DNA of 64,000 nucleotides from positions 1 to 64,000 of the forward strand of contig CAKTIE010000005.1 of NCBI GenBank assembly GCA_934565655.1. Direction: 5' to 3'. Of the stretch, positions 60,997-64,000 are shown in pieces (the stretch's first letter is position 1; every line of letters begins with the position of its first letter). The notes beneath the pieces are model-generated. The model saw nothing but the letters and a program-made list of their open reading frames with translations, made no database searches and was not told the DNA's origin. The DNA comes from an uncultured Oscillospiraceae bacterium (lineage in GTDB: Bacteria; Bacillota; Clostridia; Oscillospirales; Oscillospiraceae). Both the position numbers and the translations under genes were made by a program.

Positions 60997-62445
60997 TTAC
61001 CCCTTCCACTCCACGTACAGCTCGCGGACGGCGTTGGGGTCGGCGGCGGGCTTCGGGGCGGCGGGCGCTGCCGCAGGGGCGGCCGCGGGATGATCCCGCT
61101 TCTCGATGAACTTGGGAGCCACCTGGGGGAACAGGGCAAGGCTCAGCACGTCCTCATCGGACTTGGCGATGTCCTTGTACTCGGTGCGGTACTTCTCCAG
61201 CTCCGGCTCCAGCAGGTCGGCGGGACGGCAGGTGATCACATCCTCGGGGGCGATGCCCGCCTTGGCGCGCACCTCCTCGTTGACCTCGCCGGGCAGCTTG
61301 CCGTACTCGCCCTTCAGCATGGCGCGGCTCTCCTTGGGGAAGGTCTTGTACCGCTCGCCCATGATGATGTTCATGACGGCCTGGGTGCCCACGATCTGGC
61401 TGGAGGGCGTCACCAGCGGGGGATAGCCGAAGTCCTTGCGGACGCGGGGGATCTCCGCCAGCACGTCGTAGTACTTGTCCTCCTTGCCCGCCTGCTTCAG
61501 CTGGGAGATCAGGTTGCTGAGCATGCCACCCGGCACCTGATACAGCAGCGTGTTGGTGTCCACACGCAGCACCTTGGGGTCGAGGATGCCGGCGTCCTGC
61601 AGACGCTGGGCCACCTTGCGGAAGTGTACGGCGGCGTCGGACATCTTGCCCAGATCAAGGCCCGTGTCGCGGACGGTGCCCTTCAGCGTGGCCACCAGAG
61701 ACTCGGTGGCGGGCTGGCTGGTGCCGTTGGCCATGGGGCTCAAAGCGGTGTCCACGATATCCACACCGGCATAGGCCGCCATCAGCAGCGTCATGTCGCC
61801 GGTGCCGGAGGTGTTGTGGGTGTGCAGGTGGATGGGGACCTTCACCGTCTCCTTCAGCGCCTTCACCAGAGAATAGGCGTCCATGGGCAGCAGCAGGTTG
61901 GCCATATCCTTAATGCAGATCATGTCCGCGCCCATGTCCTCCAGCTCCTTGGCCAGCTTCACGAAGTAGGCCTCGTTGTGGATGGGAGACATGGTGTAGC
62001 TGAGGGTGGCCTCCACCTGTCCGCCGTACTTCTTGGTGGACTTGATGGCCTGCTCCAGATTGCGCACATCGTTCAGCGCGTCGAAAATGCGGATGATGTC
62101 GATGCCGTTTTCGATGCTCTTGGCGCAGAAGGCGTCCACCACATCGTCGGCGTAGTGCTTATATCCCAGAATGTTCTGGCCGCGGAACAGCATCTGCAGC
62201 TTGGTGTTCTTCACATGCTTGCGGATGGTGCGCAGCCGCTCCCACGGATCCTCGTTCAGGAAGCGCATGCAGGCGTCGAAGGTAGCGCCGCCCCAGCACT
62301 CCAGGGAGTAGTAGCCGATGGAGTCCAGTGTCTCCAGCGCGGGCAGCATATCCTCGATGGTCATGCGGGTGGCCGCCTGGGACTGGTGGGCGTCACGCAG
62401 GATGGTATCGGTGATCAGCAGGGGTTTATTCGATAAAAATTCCAT
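60997..62445 (-). CDS. oadA: Oxaloacetate decarboxylase alpha subunit, lacking a biotin domain
   Basis: A 482-residue carboxyltransferase. TDTILRDAHQSQAATRM is the HMGL-like metal-binding start, FRGQNILGYKHY and LHTHNTSGTG follow, and a PYC_OADA domain lies in the second half. The C-terminus has a Pro/Ala linker but stops in NAVRELYVEWKG without an MKM biotin motif. The biotin carrier is encoded separately at 63732. It transfers CO2 from oxaloacetate to biotin. Confidence 0.92.
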   Translation of the reverse strand: MEFLSNKPLLITDTILRDAHQSQAATRMTIEDMLPALETLDSIGYYSLECWGGATFDACMRFLNEDPWERLRTIRKHVKNTKLQMLFRGQNILGYKHYADDVVDAFCAKSIENGIDIIRIFDALNDVRNLEQAIKSTKKYGGQVEATLSYTMSPIHNEAYFVKLAKELEDMGADMICIKDMANLLLPMDAYSLVKALKETVKVPIHLHTHNTSGTGDMTLLMAAYAGVDIVDTALSPMANGTSQPATESLVATLKGTVRDTGLDLGKMSDAAVHFRKVAQRLQDAGILDPKVLRVDTNTLLYQVPGGMLSNLISQLKQAGKEDKYYDVLAEIPRVRKDFGYPPLVTPSSQIVGTQAVMNIIMGERYKTFPKESRAMLKGEYGKLPGEVNEEVRAKAGIAPEDVITCRPADLLEPELEKYRTEYKDIAKSDEDVLSLALFPQVAPKFIEKRDHPAAAPAAAPAAPKPAADPNAVRELYVEWKG

Positions 62446-62458
62446 AGTTTACCTCCTA

Positions 62459-63718
62459 TTAGCCGAAGAGCGAGATCAGCACGCCCGCGGCGATGGCGGA
62501 GCCGATGACGCCGGCCACATTGGGGCCCATGGCATGCATCAGCAGGAAGTTGCCGGGGTTGGCCTCCTGGCCCACCTTCTGGCTGACGCGGGCCGCCATG
62601 GGAACGGCGGACACACCGGCCGAGCCGATAAGGGGATTGATCTTCTCCTTCAGGAACAGGTTCATGAACTTGGCCAGCAGCACGCCGCCCGCGGTACCGA
62701 AGCCGAAGGCTACGATGCCCATACCCAGGATCATCAGCGTCTTGGGGCTGAGGAACGTCGCGCCGGTGGCGGTAGCGCCCACGCTGACGCCCAGGAAGAT
62801 GGTGACGATGTTCATCAGCTCGTTCTGCATGGTCTTGCTGAGACGGTCAGTGACGCCGCACTCCTTGGCCAGGTTGCCGAACATCAGGCAGGCGATCAGC
62901 GGCGCGGCGGAGGGCACCAGCAGCGCCACAAAGATAGTGACCACGATGGGGAAGATGATCTTCTCCTTCTTGCTGACCTCACGCAGGGGCTTCATGACGA
63001 TCTGGCGCTCCTCCTTGGTGGTCAGCGCCTTCATGATAGGCGGCTGGATCACAGGCACCAGCGCCATGTAGGAATAGGCCGACACGGCGATGGGGCCCAG
63101 CAGGGCCGGGGCCAGCATGGCGGTGACGAAGATGGCGGTGGGGCCGTCCGCGCCGCCGATGATGCCCACAGAGGAGGCCTCCGCGCCGGTGAAGCCCAGC
63201 AGGCGGCAGCCCACATAGGTCAGGAAAATGCCCAGCTGCGCGGCAGCGCCCAGCAGCAGGCTCTTGGGGTTGGCGATCAGGGGGCCGAAGTCGGTCATGG
63301 CGCCCACGCCCATGAAGATGAGACAGGGATAGATGCCCAGCTTGATGCCCAGATACAGCACGTCGATGAGGCCAACGGATACCGTCTGGCCCACGGCGAC
63401 GCTGCTGAGTACCGCTTCGGAAACACCGGAGGCCTGCATCTCAGCGATGAATTCCGCGGTAATGGGGTTGCCGCCGAACAGATCCCAGTGGATGTGCCCT
63501 CCGGCGAAGAGAATCTCGTGATACATCTCCGCGCCGGGCAGGTTGGTCACCAGCATGCCGACGGCGATAGGCACCAGCAGCAGCGGCTCAAACTTCTTGA
63601 CGATGCCCAGGAACAGCAGCACGCAGGCGACGACGATCATGATGGCGCATTTCCAGTTGTCGCCCTGAAAAAACTGGTAAAAACCGGTTTGCTCGCAAAA
63701 ATTCAGAATGGCTTGCAT
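62459..63718 (-). CDS. oadB: Na+-translocating decarboxylase beta subunit
   Basis: A 419-residue membrane protein with about 10 helices. It decarboxylates carboxybiotin and pumps Na+. [11 protein letters not shown] holds the intramembrane Asp, and the [16 protein letters not shown] loop is a family hallmark. [18 protein letters not shown] is the second conserved segment. It lies between the biotin carrier and oadA; oadG would be expected further right, outside the window. Confidence 0.94.
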   Translation of the reverse strand: MQAILNFCEQTGFYQFFQGDNWKCAIMIVVACVLLFLGIVKKFEPLLLVPIAVGMLVTNLPGAEMYHEILFAGGHIHWDLFGGNPITAEFIAEMQASGVSEAVLSSVAVGQTVSVGLIDVLYLGIKLGIYPCLIFMGVGAMTDFGPLIANPKSLLLGAAAQLGIFLTYVGCRLLGFTGAEASSVGIIGGADGPTAIFVTAMLAPALLGPIAVSAYSYMALVPVIQPPIMKALTTKEERQIVMKPLREVSKKEKIIFPIVVTIFVALLVPSAAPLIACLMFGNLAKECGVTDRLSKTMQNELMNIVTIFLGVSVGATATGATFLSPKTLMILGMGIVAFGFGTAGGVLLAKFMNLFLKEKINPLIGSAGVSAVPMAARVSQKVGQEANPGNFLLMHAMGPNVAGVIGSAIAAGVLISLFG

Positions 63719-63731
63719 GGCGCGCCCTCCA

Positions 63732-64000
63732 TTACTGGATGGTGCACAGCAGCGCGCCGGACTCCACGGCGGCGCCCTTGGTCACGGCCACGGCGGTCAC
63801 CTTGCCATCCCGGGGCGCCATGATCTCGTTCTCCATCTTCATGGCCTCCAGGATCATCAGAACCTGGCCCTTCCTGACCATATCGCCGGCGGCCACGTTC
63901 ACGGCCAGAATGTTGCCGGGCATGGGGGAGGTGATGCTCTCACCGGCGCCGGAAGCGGCGGGTGCGGGCGCGGCGGCAGGAGCTGCGGCAGCGGGAGCGG
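63732..64000 (-). CDS. Biotin carrier subunit (biotinyl domain), N-terminus cut by window edge
   Basis: The frame is open to the right edge, with 88 residues visible before the stop at 63732. An Ala/Pro linker precedes a biotinyl domain with EAMKMENEI, where the lysine is biotinylated. It serves OadA and OadB. The N-terminus lies outside the window. Confidence 0.9.
   Translation of the reverse strand, partial: APAAAAPAAAPAPAASGAGESITSPMPGNILAVNVAAGDMVRKGQVLMILEAMKMENEIMAPRDGKVTAVAVTKGAAVESGALLCTIQ

Noticed and set aside
1..64000. CRISPR array, prophage or insertion sequence
   Set aside because: No regularly spaced repeats, cas, phage structural or transposase genes were seen. Only the extreme left edge looks mobile.

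Overview
The window reads as chromosome of an anaerobic, high-GC gut Firmicute, most likely of the Oscillospiraceae (Flavonifractor/Oscillibacter/Dysosmobacter-like). This is inferred from several things: GC-rich coding with AGGAGG-type ribosome binding sites, CtsR/ClpC heat-shock control, a two-part Na+-pumping oxaloacetate decarboxylase, the YgeW/YgeY purine-catabolism set, and REP-like dispersed repeats of the kind seen in gut clostridia. No rRNA, complete tRNA, CRISPR array or insertion sequence was found.

Layout. 1-1150: edge of a mobile element, with a partial unrecognised gene, an excisionase-like HTH protein, and a non-coding stretch carrying a tRNA 3'-half-like sequence. 1150-5535: TPP-riboswitch operon for thiamine precursor salvage (thiM-thiE-HAD-thiD-cytX). 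5865-10295: three ATC-hydrolase-family proteins interleaved with two methyltransferases and a metallo-beta-lactamase-fold protein, mostly translationally coupled. 10338-12697: P1B-type metal ATPase and a DUF6110-like partner. 12891-14912: LytTR response regulator, broken by a -1 frameshift between its domains, and its GHKL histidine kinase. 15216-19746, divergent: a DUF2997-like protein, a triplicated-repeat membrane protein with a ComEA-like HhH domain, an NrdG-like radical SAM protein, a Ycf46-like AAA+ ATPase and a possible DUF1257-like protein. Two 16-bp direct repeats spaced 21 bp apart lie between kinase and operon and look like a LytTR binding site.

19921-30942: an Sm_multidrug_ex membrane protein, an ECF sigma/anti-sigma pair, an amidase, endonuclease IV, a phosphodiesterase, Smr and nitrilase proteins, an NhaC-type antiporter, an aminotransferase and two lipoproteins. 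30985-34464: ctsR-mcsA-clpC with CtsR operators but no mcsB. 34854-42038: an envelope protein, an AbrB/ABC-transporter operon, a pseudouridine synthase, a DUF362 ferredoxin-like protein, a macro-domain protein and a TIM-barrel protein.

42103-56602: a nitrogen/purine module with an 8-oxoguanine-deaminase-like amidohydrolase, a BmpA-type nucleoside ABC importer, carbamate kinase, YgeW and YgeY, a divergent PAS/HTH regulator with a PLP enzyme, and threonine synthase. A plausible reading is purine import, deamination and opening, carbamoyl transfer to give carbamoyl phosphate, and ATP from carbamate kinase. 57099-59385: ylxM-ffh-rpsP-khpA. 59590-60395: mntP under a yybP-ykoY (Mn2+) riboswitch. 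60424-64000: a DUF4375-like protein, then oadA, oadB and the start-truncated biotin carrier at the window edge.

The least described parts are the Ycf46/DUF2997/radical-SAM/HhH operon with its apparent LytTR control and the ATC-hydrolase/methyltransferase operon.
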